Positions 12,515 through 24,955 are shown, counted from the first letter of the stretch. The stretch is DNA of 64,000 nucleotides from Cymbidium sinense (GCA_021442155.1 CM038222.1:17639908-17703907); one strand, 5' to 3'. Numbers and translations: made by a program. The notes: generated from the sequence alone by a model not told the origin.

Positions 12515-12546
12515 AATATATATATGTATATATATATATATATATT
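12515..12546. repeat. AT microsatellite
   Basis: Alternating AT with one G interruption, inside E1. Confidence 0.85.
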
Positions 12547-12729
12547 ATCGAGCATGTATGCTATCATTCTCACGACACACTTAACTCATTAAAAAATAAA
12601 ATTAAAATAATAATAAATTTGGGCATCACTCTTTTATTAAAGTTAACAAAAGAATTTTGTCTTTTTTTATTTCATGTGAATCTCAAATAATTTTTTTATT
12701 TTTGATTCAAATGAAAACCTACTCTCCAG

Positions 12730-14000
12730 CTATAAAAAAAATAAAAGAAAATAAAATATCTTATCTTACCCGCTTGGAGCACGCGAGCCATCTCTATGTC
12801 TCTCTCTCTCTATCTCTCTCTCTTCATACAGACCCACCCATCCTTGACTAAAAAACAACAGTCACGAGTCAAGACTCCTTTCCATGTTTTTGCTATCGAA
12901 TACCATCTCCTCCTTTATTTTCGTGCCCATGAACTGGACAGGAACAAGAGAGAAAGCAGAGCTTTTTCTCCCTTGCATACAAAGCCTCTCATCCTGGCCA
13001 TTTTTTTGAAGAGAAGCCCAACCTCTCTCTCATCTACCCTTAGGCAAGAGTACTCAAAGCCATCTTTATGTCTCATTTCATCTAATCAAAGGCTAACCAC
13101 ATGGGATTCGAATCCCTTTATTCACCCATGTTCACTCTCCATATCAGCCGCATGCAAGCAGCGCCTCATCCTCTTACCAGTTCGGTTCTTCCTCCCCTCT
13201 GATCAAATCAAAGGCTAGCCAGACACCTCCCTCTCTTTTCCTTATGCAAGAATACCAAGCCATAGACTCATGCCCGAAACTCTTATCCAAAAGCAAGCTT
13301 CATCCCGGAGCCCATAAGTTAAGAGGCACTATAACCTACTAGAATATTCGTCGCTCCAACTCAATGCAAAATCCAGTCCTCTTTAAACTCTTTTTGGCTG
13401 CTGGCATTCTTCTCTTCATCTCATTTTTGGTTCAACAGTATCATGCTATAGCATCAAGCCTCTCTCATTTCACCCTCTTCTTCTACTAGATAGCCAACAC
13501 TTGATCTTCTCCATATTTCCTTACAAAAATGTTGTTGCAACTTTCATCTCCTTATATGTTGAACCTCTTTTCATTGTTCTAGCCTACATTCCACTACCAC
13601 CTATTCTCCATCCAAGTTTCCCTTCACTGGTCTGCATTTGAACTACCACTTGTCAGGATCCTCCAGCTTGCTTCTTACTATTCTATCCATGAGAATGATG
13701 AAGCTCTAGCAAGCAGTGGCCGTGAGTGAGCTTCTTGGATACTTGGTGAGTAGGCAAGCCTAGAAACATCTGGCGAAGCTCCCTCGTGACTCAAGAAAGC
13801 TATTCAAATTGACCAATTCAGTGAACACTGTCTTCAATCAGTGAGGAGGCGTTTAAAGCGAACCATATGAGTAAAGAAAAGGAATGCTAGCTAAAGTATT
13901 GATCCAACCCAACAAGCATCTCAATAGGGCTTCATTTTTTTCTAAATGAAGCCACCTCTTAGTCAAAATCCACCAGAGATTAGCTCCGGTGAGGTATAAT
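12730..14000 (+). other. Leader-like region of E1 with a conserved GATGAGGTA-type block
   Basis: A TATAAAA-like box (12729-12736) is followed by a CT-rich tract (12791-12823) and 1.1 kb of higher GC than its surroundings. It ends at a block, CTCCGGTGAGGTAT (13983-13996), that is also present as CTCGATGAGGTAAA in E2 (27784-27797) and, on the minus strand, CTTCGATGAGGTAT in E3 (about 35640). Each block follows a similar phrase (GCCGG/GCCAG...). This may be the transcribed start of the element with a splice-donor-like GGTA. A 140-codon frame at 12796-13218 has no family features and overlaps the simple repeat, so I do not call it a gene. Confidence 0.35.
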
Positions 14001-14670
14001 TCTTAAATGCTTAGAAAGTCTTAGGGATCTTATGTTTGATGTGTTGGATGTGAGCATCGTTAGGATCCAACCTTTAGAACCCATGCACTTTACTTTTTAA
14101 TCCTTTTGGCGAGAGTTTAGAGAGAAAAGTAAAACTATTTACTTTGCGTGTTTGAAATGAATATTTTTAATTAGGTCGAATGGCATAGTGATTTGATTCC
14201 GCCTATCAAGCCATGATTAACTTGTGGGTCATTTGATTTTTGATCAAATGATCATGATTAGTCCACCTTATTTTATTTATTATTAAATTCAATCAGATTC
14301 AAAAAAGGAGTTAATCAATCATTAGAATTCCAAACAAAACAAAAAAATAATATGTCATCAAACATAGTAAAAAAAGGTGCAAATTAAATTATCATAAAAT
14401 CTGAGTAAAACTTTATATAAAAGAGAAAAAATATTAACTAGCCCAATAGTATTATAAATATTATAATCAAAAATAAAAGTTATTTGAACATAATTTTTGA
14501 AAGTCAATTATAAAATCAATTTAATTTTTAATTATTATATGTTGATTCTAAAATCAAATAGAAAATTTAGTTATGTGACATATCTTAATTATAATTAACT
14601 CAACTATTATAATTGGCTAAGCTTTATTTGATTAGTTATTCATATTTTGGAGGAATCCATAACTAATTCA

Positions 14671-14674
<4 letters not shown>

Positions 14675-14753
<79 letters not shown>
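14675..14753. repeat. Perfect AT microsatellite, about 39 units
   Basis: 79 bases of uninterrupted alternating AT within E1. It is self-complementary and likely to be variable in length. Confidence 0.97.
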
Positions 14754-14757
<4 letters not shown>

Positions 14758-15856
14758 CACATCCCTTAGGACATAGATAATTGAAGACAAGAAAAAAAGA
14801 GCAAACTTATATAATTCATATTCTAAATATCATAATCAAATCAAATAAACATAAAATTAAATATAAACTCTAAAGTTATTAAATCAAATCCAATTACTCC
14901 AAATTCCAATAATATCAAAATAAGTTAAACAAAAATAAAATCCAAATAAACAAACTTATTGAACTAAGATAAGAGAATAATCATTAAGCTAAAGTGATAA
15001 TCATTTATATAAACTAGATGGCTAAATTTATTAAGTTAAACCCTTAATTGGAATTCAAATAAAAGAACACATTAAACTTCAAATATATCATAAGTAAATT
15101 AAAATGCATTCACCAATCCAAATCAAATTCAAATAAAATAATATAAACCAATGAATTTAAACAAACATCAAAATGACAATAATCATATGAAATTAAAACA
15201 AAAAAGCATTAGATATTAAGAATATTGAATTATCAAAATTTAATTAAATCAAAACATCTAATCCAAAATTCATCAATTAGAATATATGAAATTAAACAAA
15301 CTTAAACTTCATTAGATATTAAGGATATTGAATTATCAAAATTTAATTAAATTAAAATATCTAATCTAAAATTAATCAATCAAAATACACAAAGATTAAG
15401 TAAACTTAAATTTTAAAAATCTAAATAAAATCAAACAACCATTAATCAAATCAATCAATCACATAAATTCAAATTGGCTAATTAAGATACTTAAAGACCT
15501 TAGTTAGACTCATTAGGAGTTAGGATGTAGAATATGGTGAGTTCCATCCAAAAATGGAATTCATTCTACTCTTCATTCTTGAAAACCTAAATATCACTTT
15601 AACGAATAAAAGTGAAATAAAAATGGAAAATAAATCATTAAATCATTTAAATTGAAACCACCCAAAGGAAAATTTTAAACAAATTCAAACTCTAAATTGA
15701 AACTTAAAATAAAGAAGCTTAATAAATTCTTGTCACATAAGCTCTTTTTTCACACACTAGAATATTAGGTCATGGACCCTAGAATTATGTTAAGTCAATC
15801 TGTTGATTATATGGTTGATGTTGTGCTTTGTTTTCTGATGTAATATTTTTAGACTA

Positions 15857-15919
15857 GATGTTAGGAATGTGGATCATAGGCCGGATGTTAGGAATGCGGA
15901 TCGTACGTTGGATGTTAGG
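15857..15919. repeat. 27-bp tandem repeat, 2.3 copies
   Basis: GATGTTAGGAATGYGGATC-type units start at 15857, 15884 and 15911 in the right part of E1. Confidence 0.85.
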
Positions 15920-16289
15920 TTGTTGATAGTATAACTTTGTTTTTTTGCAAGGGATTGTGCTTAATCTGTCACTTAAAAATAAATATAAATGCTCTCTTTA
16001 CAAGTTGCTTAAGCCCCTAAGCATAATCCCAGTTAGGATAGGTGGGCTTGGTACCCATGTATAGGGTACTAAGTCCAAATTATAAATATAACTACTTAGG
16101 TTGTATGTGTGTTTAGCTAACATTTGTTTTGTAGGTGTAGTTAGATTTACTTTTCCTATTTTTAATTTAATTTTGCATTAGGAATTAGGATTAGTGCTAT
16201 GGGGGTTTAGGATTAGCATTGGCTAGAAGGCTTAGTCCTAGGGTGCCATGTGATGCCTTGAAGCCTACCACATCAAAAGTAGCAAAGAT

Positions 16290-17100
16290 ATACATGTGAC
16301 CTCTCAAGATAAAAGAAGGTTAGGATATTTCCTTATCCTGAACCTCTAAAAAGATTATTTTTAAGATTAAGAAACTCTCCTTGCAGGTGCCTAAGGCAGC
16401 TCAAACCTCCAATATCAAGCAAGGTTTGCAAGTTGCCAAAGATAACTTGCTAAAAGTGGGAACTCAGCAGCAGCAACAGTCCACACTTTCCTGGGATAGT
16501 TCAGTAGTGTAACCACCGATCGAGTCTAGCATTCCCTCCACCATTACAGCTACTACTTCATACATTTCTTCTTTTGACAGGAGTGTTGTATCAGTAGACA
16601 AGGGCACTAAAACCCTTACCCCACTTACTTTATTTGATTTCTATCATGTACCTCCACCTAAAAAGAAATCAATGAATAAGTTAGATTCCACTTACATCTT
16701 GTCCATTTATGATGCTCTTGATTTTATTCTTATTGAAAGCTCTCAAAGTCTAGAAAATAATAATAGCTCTAATAATTCTTATCCTTTCTCTCCCAATTCA
16801 GAATCAAACTTTTCTTTTATAAATCAATTAGGTTCACCCATTGAGATTGACTTGGAGTCAACCAACTTTGAGGGTCCCATAAGAGAAGGTGTAGGTATAC
16901 CCGATGAGCAGGTAGAAGTTTTCGCCAACCTGCCACATGAAGTCTTTGAAGTTAACCTATGTAGTGGTAAAGTTCTACTCCTAGGGTAGCACCTCGGGAT
17001 AAAGGTAAGCAAGTCATTAGTTCTAATGAGAAGATAACCCCTCCACAGGATGCTCCACTTATGGATATGCTTATGGAGGACCAGCTAGAGTTGATTACAA
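16290..17100 (+). pseudogene. Copy A: gag-protease linker remnant
   Basis: An open stretch at 16672-16986 encodes a Ser/Asn-rich, acidic linker (SPIEIDLESTN, then VGIPDEQVEVF) that is matched by B at 23898-24293 and C at 29700-30030. It has no catalytic motif. Tat elements have long, poorly conserved sequence between the gag zinc finger and the protease, so this is the spacer of the polyprotein. The phrase LDFYHVPPP upstream is shared with B, which shows that the 105-codon open frame is only part of a longer ancestral frame. Confidence 0.6.
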
Positions 17101-17700
17101 CATTTTATCTCACCTTAGAATGTTGCCAGCTAAGTTAAGCATATATGATACCCTTATCTTATCAAAAGAGATGAGAGAATCTCTAATCAAGGCTTTTCTT
17201 GATCCAGAGATATGCTTAGCTCAGCTCACCACTACTATAGAGGAGGCTTACTATTCGGAGGATGTCCTAGGAGTCACTTTCAGTGATGAAGATATGCTTT
17301 TTGGGACGATCAGACACTACTGTCACCTCTACATCATAGTGGACATGGGCAGATTCAAGCTATCTAGAGTGTTGGTTGACCCAGGTGTAGAAGTCAATAT
17401 TATGAGTCTAAAGACCCTTGCCCACTTGAGGATTGACATCTCCAAACTCAATTAAGAAAGGATGATGTTAAAAGGATTCAATGAGCAAGGCAATAGGGCT
17501 TTAGGCTCCATAGTGTTGCCAATGAAGATTGACGAGTGGAAGACTGAAGCCAAGTTTCATATTATAGATTCAGATACATCTTTCAATACTTTGCTAGGGA
17601 GATCGTGGATACATGAGAACAGCATGGTCCCATCGTCATTGTACCAACGCATCAAGTTCATGAGAAGTGGGATCTAGTACTATGTCAAAGGAGATCTCAA
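17101..17700 (+). pseudogene. Copy A: retropepsin (aspartic protease) remnant
   Basis: Two in-phase pieces, 17120-17452 and 17462-17674, are separated by a stop at 17453-17455. The first carries SRVLVDPGVEVNIMSLKTL, the flap-proximal active-site segment. The usual D-S/T-G appears as DPG here (DQG in copy B, DPS in C). The second has the family C-terminal signature FNTLLGRSWIHE followed by a basic helix. The protease would cleave the Gag-Pol polyprotein. The stop and the altered active-site triplet make it inactive. Confidence 0.8.
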
Positions 17701-18905
17701 GCAATTTACAATTCATGAGGTCAACATATATGAGGAAATGTCCTACTACCTCCTTCAAAATCAACTAGTATTATTCTTGTGAACTTGGCCAAAGCTCAAA
17801 AATAAATGAAAATGAAGAAAAAAAAGAAAATAAGATTAAAAATAAAAGCGAGCGAGAAATAAACTTAGAGGAGGAACTAGAGTCTGAGATTAAATTCCAC
17901 CCATAGTTTATTACTTCATTTTAACATATGGGAAGGATGACCCGACCTCGACCAAGTAGAGGAAGTGGTAGACCCAGAGACAACCCTAAGGATGGAAGAC
18001 CTCCTTATTAGCCACCCAAAAGAAGATATGTCCTAACTACCAGGAGTACACCTATTATCCATATAAACATAGAATCTAGTTCAGAGGATGAGTTTTATAT
18101 GGTTAGCACACAATCCATCTCTTCTCAATAATAGATTTCTTTCGAGGTGACACTTGAGCTGGAGAGTGATGAAAATTGAGCTCCAAAGCAAAGAATGAGT
18201 GTATCTAAGTCTATATGTTAAATATTCAGGCATTAGTTAGGAACCTTAGCTCTAACCCTATTTTTCTCACAAAAAGTTGAGGGTTTGGTAGTTAAGGAAG
18301 CCCCTAAGTCATCCACAGATGTGAAGACTCAGAGATTCTTTCTTGGAGCATCATCTTCAAGTTAATAAGTTGATGTAGAACTTGAGGATGGTTCATATGT
18401 AGATTTAATATAATTACCTTTTGATTGGTACTTGCCTTGTGTTCTTAATCTAGCAAAGAAAGGATTAATCCCACATACTTGGTATAAACAGATGTTAGAT
18501 TACTTCAAGAGGTTATGGGATAACAGATGCAAACATTCTCAATCAAGACCAGGACTAGGATTCAGTACATTGGGTCTAGTCAATGATGAAAATTACTACT
18601 TAGTCATCACCAATCATTTGGAATCCGATAGGTTCTTTTCAAATCACACTAACTCTTATAAGGATGAGTGCTTAAAAACTTCAAATGACCCAGATAATTT
18701 CCAAGTCAAGGATAGACCACCAAAGTTTGAAGAAAAAATCAAATCATCTATTGATGAACTCAAAGAAATCAACTTAGGAACTGAAGAAGATCCATGCCTA
18801 ACATACATCAATTTCTTATTGAACCAAACTAAAACCAATGACTTAGTTAGGCTATTGACTGAGTTTAAGGACTACTTTGCATGGACTTATGAAGTGATGC
18901 CCAGT
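17701..18905 (+). pseudogene. Copy A: protease-RT linker remnant
   Basis: A Lys/Glu-rich tract (about 17800-17880) is followed by a broken stretch (Arg-rich RPRPSRGSGRP-like, 17940-18060) and a 158-codon open frame at 18432-18905. That frame runs from NLAKKGLIPHTWYKQ to FAWTYEVMPS, the sequence that leads into the RT domain in this lineage. The same order occurs in B (24956-25818) and C (38480-39680). Confidence 0.7.
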
Positions 18906-20070
18906 TAATCTCTTGATGTAGCATTCCATAAACTAGCGATAGAGCCTAGTGTTAACCTTATCAGGCAAGCTCCTAGACACATGCGATTAGACATCGAACA
19001 ACAGGTCATTTTTGAAGTCATGAAACTGATTGATTTTGGCGTCATCATAGAAAAAATTACCCTACCTGATTGGCTAGTGTCATCCCAGTTGAAAAGAAGA
19101 AGGGCCAAATTCATATATGCATTGACTTTGGGGACTTAAATAAGGCATTTCCAAAAGATAAATTTTCACAACCAATCCAGAGTTGATGGTGGACATCACC
19201 TCATCTCATGCAGTCTTCTCTTTCATGGATGGCTCATTAGGCTACAATAAAATTAAGATGGCCAATGAAGATGAGAAAAATACTACTTTTTAAACCCCGA
19301 TCAAAATTTATTACTATAAGGTCATGAATTTCATCCTTTAAAAAAGCATGTGCTACATACCAGTGGGCTATGACTCGAATCTTCAGTCAACTCATTCATC
19401 ATCAAGTCGAGTGTTATATCGATAATCTCATAGTCAAAAGTAAAGAAAAGGAAGTCCACCTTTTTGACTTGAGAGAAATTTTCGAACAGTTAAGATAATT
19501 TAACCTCAAAATGAACCCTTTGAAGTGTGCATTCAAAGTAGCTTCAAGGAAGTTCCTAGGGTTTGTTGTCCAACAATGGGGAATTGAGATTGATCCAGAG
19601 AAAATAAAAGCAATACTAGAAATGCCACCCCCTAAAGTCTAACTCAACTCAGATCATTTCAAAGATGCTTCATATCCAACCTATTAGGAAGGTTCCAACC
19701 ATTTTCAACACTTATTAAAAAGGATGACAAGTTCAATTGGGATGACAAGTGCCAGCATGCCCTTGAAGACATCAAGTACCACCTGAAGATGCCACCAATT
19801 CTAGCAAACTCTATCCCTGGCAAGCCACTCATCCTCAATACTATTACATTATATGACTCCTTTGGTGCTTTGTTGGCCCAAGCCAATAATGATGGGAAAG
19901 AGAATGCTCTCTATTATCTCAGCCATTATCTAATCCCTACTGAAGCCAATTTTTCACCCATTGAGAAACATTTCCTAGCTTTAATCTTTTCATCCCAAAA
20001 TCTACTGTAATATATTCTTTCTCATATAGTCAACTTGATCTCCAGAGTTAATCCAATGTAGTATCTCATG
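18906..20070 (+). pseudogene. Copy A: reverse transcriptase and Ty3-type RNase H remnant
   Basis: RT starts after MPS with IEPSVNLIRQAPRHMRLDIE and EVMKLIDFG. Stops and shifts follow. The catalytic box reads CYIDNLIVKS at 19412-19441, so the second Asp of the YxDD motif is lost (copy C keeps YVDD). The RNase H part is open at 19789-20007 (ILANSIPGKPLILN, GALLAQANNDGKENALYYLS, NFSPIEKHFLAL), which matches the connection and RNase H core of Ty3/gypsy pol. It is not functional. Confidence 0.85.
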
Positions 20071-20154
20071 ACATGGTCGATGCTACCCGGGTTGTTGGCA
20101 TGATGGTCCATGATTCTCTCGTAGTTTGAGATTACTTTCATACCCATCTGTGCA

Positions 20155-20900
20155 ATGAAAAAACAAACATTAGCACACTTTTTTGTGGGACACCCACTTC
20201 TTGCTGACTCTTCACTTAATGATGATCTCCCCGATGAACAAATCATGAACTTGGAAGACATTAGCAATCTCCAATGGGAATTGTATTTTGATGGTGTAGC
20301 TTCCTCTCAAAAAAGAGAAGAACCACAATCTACTCTTCTAGGAAAGTCAGGAGTAGGAATACTTCTTCTAACTCTAAACCATGAAGTAATGTGATTCTCA
20401 TACCATTTATCCAATCTTTGCACCAACAACGAAGTCGAGTATAAGTCTTTGATTGTCGGTATGGAGTTAGTATCACGCTATACATTAAGAACATTGACAT
20501 CTTTGGGGATTCTTAGCTGGTCATCAACCAAATCGTTGGGTCCTATAAGGTTTTTAAGCTTAAGCTCCATCATTATCACAGGTAAACCATGGAGCTCTTA
20601 GTCCAAATCTCATAGGTTAACATATACAAGATCCCTCGAGGAGAGAATGCAGTAGTGGTTGCACTATCAAAGCTTGCCAAAGAGTTGGCATGTCTAGAAG
20701 ATGAGTCTATATCAATAAAAATTTAAAATAGAAAAGTCCTATCTCTTATTGATTCTGAATTCATTGAGATTTTCTCTCTTTAAGGGGAGGTTACCTTGCC
20801 AAAAAGGATGAGGATCTAGATTGGAGGCAATAATTCATAAAATATCTAACTAAAGGCAAACTACCTTAAGAGAACTCACAAGCACATCAGATGAAGCAAA
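20155..20900 (+). pseudogene. Copy A: second (archaeal-like) RNase H remnant
   Basis: The core signatures are WELYFDGVASS (about 20275), CTNNEVEYKSLIVGMEL (about 20425), and IFGDS followed by a stop in place of Gln (about 20500). This additional RNase H located between RNase H and integrase is known from the Tat lineage and is thought to have been acquired separately. The catalytic Asp of YFDG and the Glu of NEVEY are kept. Several stops and an insertion after ASSQ break the frame. Confidence 0.8.
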
Positions 20901-20929
20901 GAGCTCTATTCTATGCTCTCATTGATGGA

Positions 20930-22073
20930 GCCTTATACCGATGGTCCTTTGATCATATGTGGTAATGTTATTTAGAAAAGCACAAAGCCAATAAAATTAT
21001 GATCGAGGTACACTCAGGATTGTATGGAGCTCACCAATCAGGTTCGAAGATGAAGATGAAGATCAAGAAACTGGGGTACTATTAGCCTATGATGATTACC
21101 AACTACATGGATGTATCCAAGTGTTGTCACCAATGTTAGGAACATGTAATGGTTCTACGCTAACCACCCAACATCCTACATCTAACATTAGCCTCTTGGC
21201 CATTCGAGTGTTGGGGTATTGACATTATGGGTTTGATCGATCCTCATTTCTTCCAAAAGTCAACAATTCATCCTTGTTGCTATTGATTACTTTTTTAAGT
21301 GGGCAAAGGCAATTACTCTCAGGCAGGTCAAAGCCTATCTTGTGCTCTAATTTTTCAGGAACTATATCATATATAGGTTCGGGGTGCCTCAATGAATTAT
21401 ATGTGATAATGGTATTGCATTCAAGAGCACCAAGATCAACAACTTCTCTTAGAGATACAACATAGATTGGAGATACTCTACCATTTATTACCCACGACCG
21501 AATGGTCTAGCAAAAGCTTTCAATAAAACTCTCATTCGGATACTGAAGAAGACACTTGATGACAACAAGCGATAATGGCCTTAGTAGTTAATTGAAGCTT
21601 TATGGGCTTATCAAACCCCCTATAGAACTCCAACTCAATATATTCCTTTCTCCTTAGTGTATGGTTCTGAAGTCATTCTAACATTAGAATCCCAACTCCC
21701 ATTACTAAAGATAGCTATGGGTAGCTTGATCATGATAGAATAGAACATCAAGTTGTAGTTAGAAGAGCTCAAATGTTTGGAGGAGAGATGCTTACAAGCA
21801 TGCCAGAACCTCAAGTTGTACTAAGCCAAAATGATTCAAGCTTATAATAAGTTGGTCCACCGTAGAGCTTTTCAAGTAGGAGAGCTTGTTTTAGTTCTAA
21901 GGAGACCAATTATTGCCCGCCGTAAGATGGGAGGAAAGTTTGAACCCACTTGGGAAGGCCCTTTTGCCATAGAGAAGGCCTACCAAGGAGGATCTTATCA
22001 ACTCATCAACCATAATGGAGAGTGCTCGATGCTTCTGTTCAACAGGTTCTACCTAGAGAAATATTACCCATAA
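20930..22073 (+). pseudogene. Copy A: integrase remnant
   Basis: The zinc-binding N-terminus is visible as VHSGLYGAHQSG and CCHQC (21000-21140). In the core, LVAIDYFFKWAKA (about 21277) and CDNG (about 21407) keep two Asp residues of the D-D-E site, and YYPRPNGLAKAFNKTL is intact. The C-terminal part is open at 21831-22070 and reads GELVLVLRRPI, GGKFEPTWEGPFAI and FYLEKYYP, the usual end of pol in this family. Many TAG/TAA changes interrupt the rest. Confidence 0.85.
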
Positions 22074-22790
22074 AATTATATTTGAAAAAAAATTATTATC
22101 AATGAAAATTCCATTTCAAATTCAAACTCTTCAAATTGAAAGCATTTTCGTCTATGAATCTGCCACGATGCAATTAGGATAAGTGTAAGAGAACCCAAGC
22201 AACATTCTATCCTTCATCAACACAAACACAAACTACACACAATTCTATAGTGGTATTAGGATAAGTGTAAGAAAACTCAAGAGGCATACTATTTCAACTA
22301 GCACAACTATGTTAGGTTTAAGAGAACCCGAGCGGCATCCTTTCTTGGCGGAGTCACATTGCCTCTCTGGAACCATTTCATCCATTCTTTGATGTGTTTT
22401 AGGATAGGTGTAAGAGATCCTAAGTGGCATCCTATTAATTCTTTCATAACACAAACACACATACACATCTTTTGTGTCTGGCTACTTTGATGTGGGATAA
22501 TGCCCCCTGCGGCACTCAATCATTAGCTGCTCTAAGTCGAGCTGACTAGTTACCCTGTTAGTGCGTCACCCAATGGTCCCTTATTCAGGAAGATGTAAGT
22601 TTGCTATGCTTTCTTTCTTGATTAGACCCCTACACACTAATGACCACCTTGTTAGAATGGTAGACCTTATTGTGTGGTCGGTAAGCTACCCTCACATCGG
22701 ATTCATTTAAGAGGATGTAAGTCTGCTACACCTTTTTCTTAAACTAGCCATTGTGAACTGACTTGGTCTAGTAGAGAATTAGGCAGCATG
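22074..22790 (+). repeat. Copy A: non-coding 3' region with short tandem repeats
   Basis: It follows the pol stop and is homologous to 42833 onward in C. Positions 22168-22470 hold about four units built on TTAGGATAAGTGTAAGAGA with a following GCATCCTAT-like phrase. Positions 22585-22750 hold two units on GATGTAAGTYTGCTA. Tat elements often carry long tandem-repeat 3' regions before the LTR. No polypurine tract or LTR follows; gag of copy B begins instead. Confidence 0.6.
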
Positions 22791-23640
22791 TGAGGGAAGT
22801 GATGGCTCAAGCTAGGGGGAGCACATCCATTCCAAAGGGTAGACCATACCTAGAGGAATTCAATGTAGTTCAATACCCCAAGAGTTTTGTACCGCTTTCC
22901 TTCAAGATCTTTGATGGTAATGGAAATCCAGGATAGCATATTGCACACTTTAGGGTCGACTATTGCAATGCCGGTGGTAGTGACACACTCCTATTTAGAA
23001 TTTTTCTTAGTAGATTAACAGGGGTTGCATTTGATTGGTACGTTACTCTACCTAAAAATTTTAGAAACTAATCAAAAAGGTGGCTAGCCTACAAGACAAA
23101 GCCAAACCATTATCCCTTCTCGACCAATCATCTCGATCTAAGCCACAGAAGGTATTTGAGAAGAAGCCATGGACAGTTGTGTTAGTGGATAGAAGGAAGC
23201 AACCAACCAGAGTCGAGTATGAGAGACCCCAAGCTTAGCAACCCCTTTTGCCATCACCTCGGCCATCATACTAGCTATCACAACTACCACAATGGCCATT
23301 TCCACCACCTCAGTAGCCTACCCAACACCGATACTCCAACCCACCACTGGTAGCTATTACCCACCTACTCTTGCTGATAGATTGAATAAACCCTATTTGT
23401 TCAAGAGGGAGGTAGTTAAGAAAGTCTTTAAGAATATCTTAAAGAAATCTGACCTTTAGTTACCAGAGCCCAAAATGCCAAAGGAAGTGGGCAAGAGTAA
23501 TGATCCTAACTATTTCTCTTTCCATCACATGATTAGCCATGTCTTAGAGGATTGTATAACTTTTAAGGACTGACTTAAGCATAGTTACAAGTCAGGCTCT
23601 ATAATTATCCCCAAGGAATACTTATTAGAATAACCATATA
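22791..23640 (+). pseudogene. Copy B: gag remnant
   Basis: The capsid-like part is seen as RPYLEEFNVVQYPKSF and LSFKIFDGNGNPG (22840-22935), then FLSRLTGVAFDWYVTLP (about 23003-23050). A deletion follows, since the next recognisable segment corresponds to the end of capsid (KVASLQDKAKPLSLL). A Pro-rich stretch (23220-23350) leads to a finger of the form x-X2-H-X4-H-X4-C (FHHMISHVLEDC, 23518-23555) whose first Cys has become Phe. Gag would form the particle and bind element RNA. Several stops are present. Confidence 0.75.
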
Positions 23641-24420
23641 GTTCTATTAGGGTAATTCATGGAGATACTTGTGATCCTCTTAAGACTAAGGAAGGTCGGG
23701 ATATCTCCTTATTCTATACCTCCAAAAATATTATTTCTAAGATTAAGAAGCTTTCCTTATAGGTTCCTAAGGTAGCACAAACCTCCAACATCAAGGAAGA
23801 TTTGCATGTTGTCAAAGACAACTTGAAGAAGGTGACAGCCTAGCATCGCCAGTGAGCTTCACCATACCGCCTTGATAGTTCAAGAGCACAACCACCAGTG
23901 AGTCCAGCTCCATCCACTATTGTAGCTATTTCTTCCTCTGTTAGCTCCTCTTCAATTGGCAGGAGTATTGTATTAGTGAACAAGGGCATTAAATCCTTTA
24001 CTTCACTTACTTTACTTGATTTCTATCATGTACCTCCACCAACTCTAGAAAAAAATAATAGCTTTAGTAATTCTAATCCCCTCTCTTCTGATTTAAAATC
24101 AAGCTTTCCTTTTCTAAATCAATCAAGTTCACCTCTTGAAATTGACTTGGAGTCAACCAACTCTAAGGATCCCATAGGAGAAGCTGTAGGTATGCCTGAT
24201 GAAAAGGTAGAACTTTCCATAAGTTCATCATTCCAAGAAGTCACTAAGGTCAACCTGCACAGTGTCAAAGTTTTACCTCCTAAGATAACACCTTAAGATA
24301 AGGGTAAATAAGTCATTAGTTCTAGTGAGTAGAAAGCCCATCCACATGATGTTCCACATATGGATATGCTTGTGGAGAACCAAGTCAGAGTTGATTACAA
24401 TGTTCTAGCACACCATAGAA
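23641..24420 (+). pseudogene. Copy B: gag-protease linker remnant
   Basis: An open frame at 23898-24293 encodes a Ser-rich, acidic segment with LDFYHVPPP and SPLEIDLESTN, collinear with copy A 16530-16990. It has no catalytic residues. Confidence 0.6.
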
Positions 24421-24955
24421 AGTTCCTAGTTAAGTTAAGTATATATGATGCCCTTGTCTTATCCAAATAGATGAGGGAATCTTTAATCAAGGCTCTTCTT
24501 GATCCAAAAATATGCTTAACTCAACTAAACACAACTAAAGAGCAGGCTCGCCACTCAAAAGACATCCTTGGAGTTACATTCAGTGATGAAGACCTACATC
24601 TAGGGATGACCGAGTACAACTACCCTCTTTATATTACGGTGGATGTTGATAGATACAGGCTATCAAGAGTTCTGGTTGACCAAGGTGCATTAGTAAAAAA
24701 TATGAGTTTAAGAACCCTTGCCTTCTTGAGGATCAACATCTCCAAAATCTAAAAGGAAAGGATGACGTTGAGAAGATTCAATGAACAATTCAAGAGGGCC
24801 TTAAGCTCCATAATGTTGCCATTGGAGATAGATGATTGGAAGACTGAAGCCAAATTTCACATCATAAACTTAGATACATCTTTCAATGCTTTTCTTGGGA
24901 GACCATGGATACATGAAAATGACATAGTTCTATCACTCTACATCAGTGCATGAAG
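24421..24955 (+). pseudogene. Copy B: retropepsin remnant
   Basis: Open pieces at 24471-24749 and 24762-24950 encode the protease. The active-site segment reads SRVLVDQGALVKNMSLRTL (DQG in place of D-S/T-G), and the C-terminal segment FNAFLGRPWIHEND. The pieces are separated by TAA at 24750-24752, close to the stop in copy A. Collinear with A and C. Confidence 0.8.

Larger units (their letters stand above)
10832..16287 (+). mobile_element. Repeat element E1 (unclassified, possibly a long LTR or non-autonomous element)
   Basis: The left end (a CTTACTTTTGGAG-like start at 10836, then phrases on GACTTTTAGACACTAAAACT and GGTGAACACTTAACCTAA) is shared with E2 at 25819 and, inverted, with E3 at 38245. 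The element then runs through a long CAAATTCAAAT-rich part (11040-12480), a pyrimidine-rich leader-like part (12730-14000), an A+T-rich part (14160-15750), and a right part (15750-16262) that reappears inverted at 32130-32640 in E3. Three copies with the same start show it is a family. I saw no recognisable protein. The TTGACC start in E2 and E3 and the length suggest an LTR or a fragment of one, but no PBS or coding domain is visible, so the class is open. The right boundary is about 25 bp before Tat copy A. Confidence 0.6.
16288..22790 (+). mobile_element. Tat-like Ty3/gypsy retrotransposon copy A (5'-truncated, decayed)
   Basis: Remnants in order: gag-protease linker, aspartic protease, protease-RT linker, reverse transcriptase, RNase H, a second RNase H, integrase, then a repeat-rich 3' region. 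The second RNase H between the first and integrase is the hallmark of the plant Tat lineage (Tat/Ogre/Retand). Gag and the 5' LTR are missing: similarity to copy B begins only at about 16290 (B 23670). No 3' LTR is seen, and gag of copy B follows directly at 22790. Many stops are CAG/CAA to TAG/TAA changes, as expected from decay of methylated cytosines. Confidence 0.85.

Noticed and set aside
12796..13218. 140-codon frame beginning in the CT repeat of E1
   Set aside because: The start is in a simple repeat, there is no recognisable domain, and it is not kept in E2 or E3.
14675..14753. Replication origin or scaffold attachment site at the AT repeat
   Set aside because: A microsatellite alone does not support either assignment.
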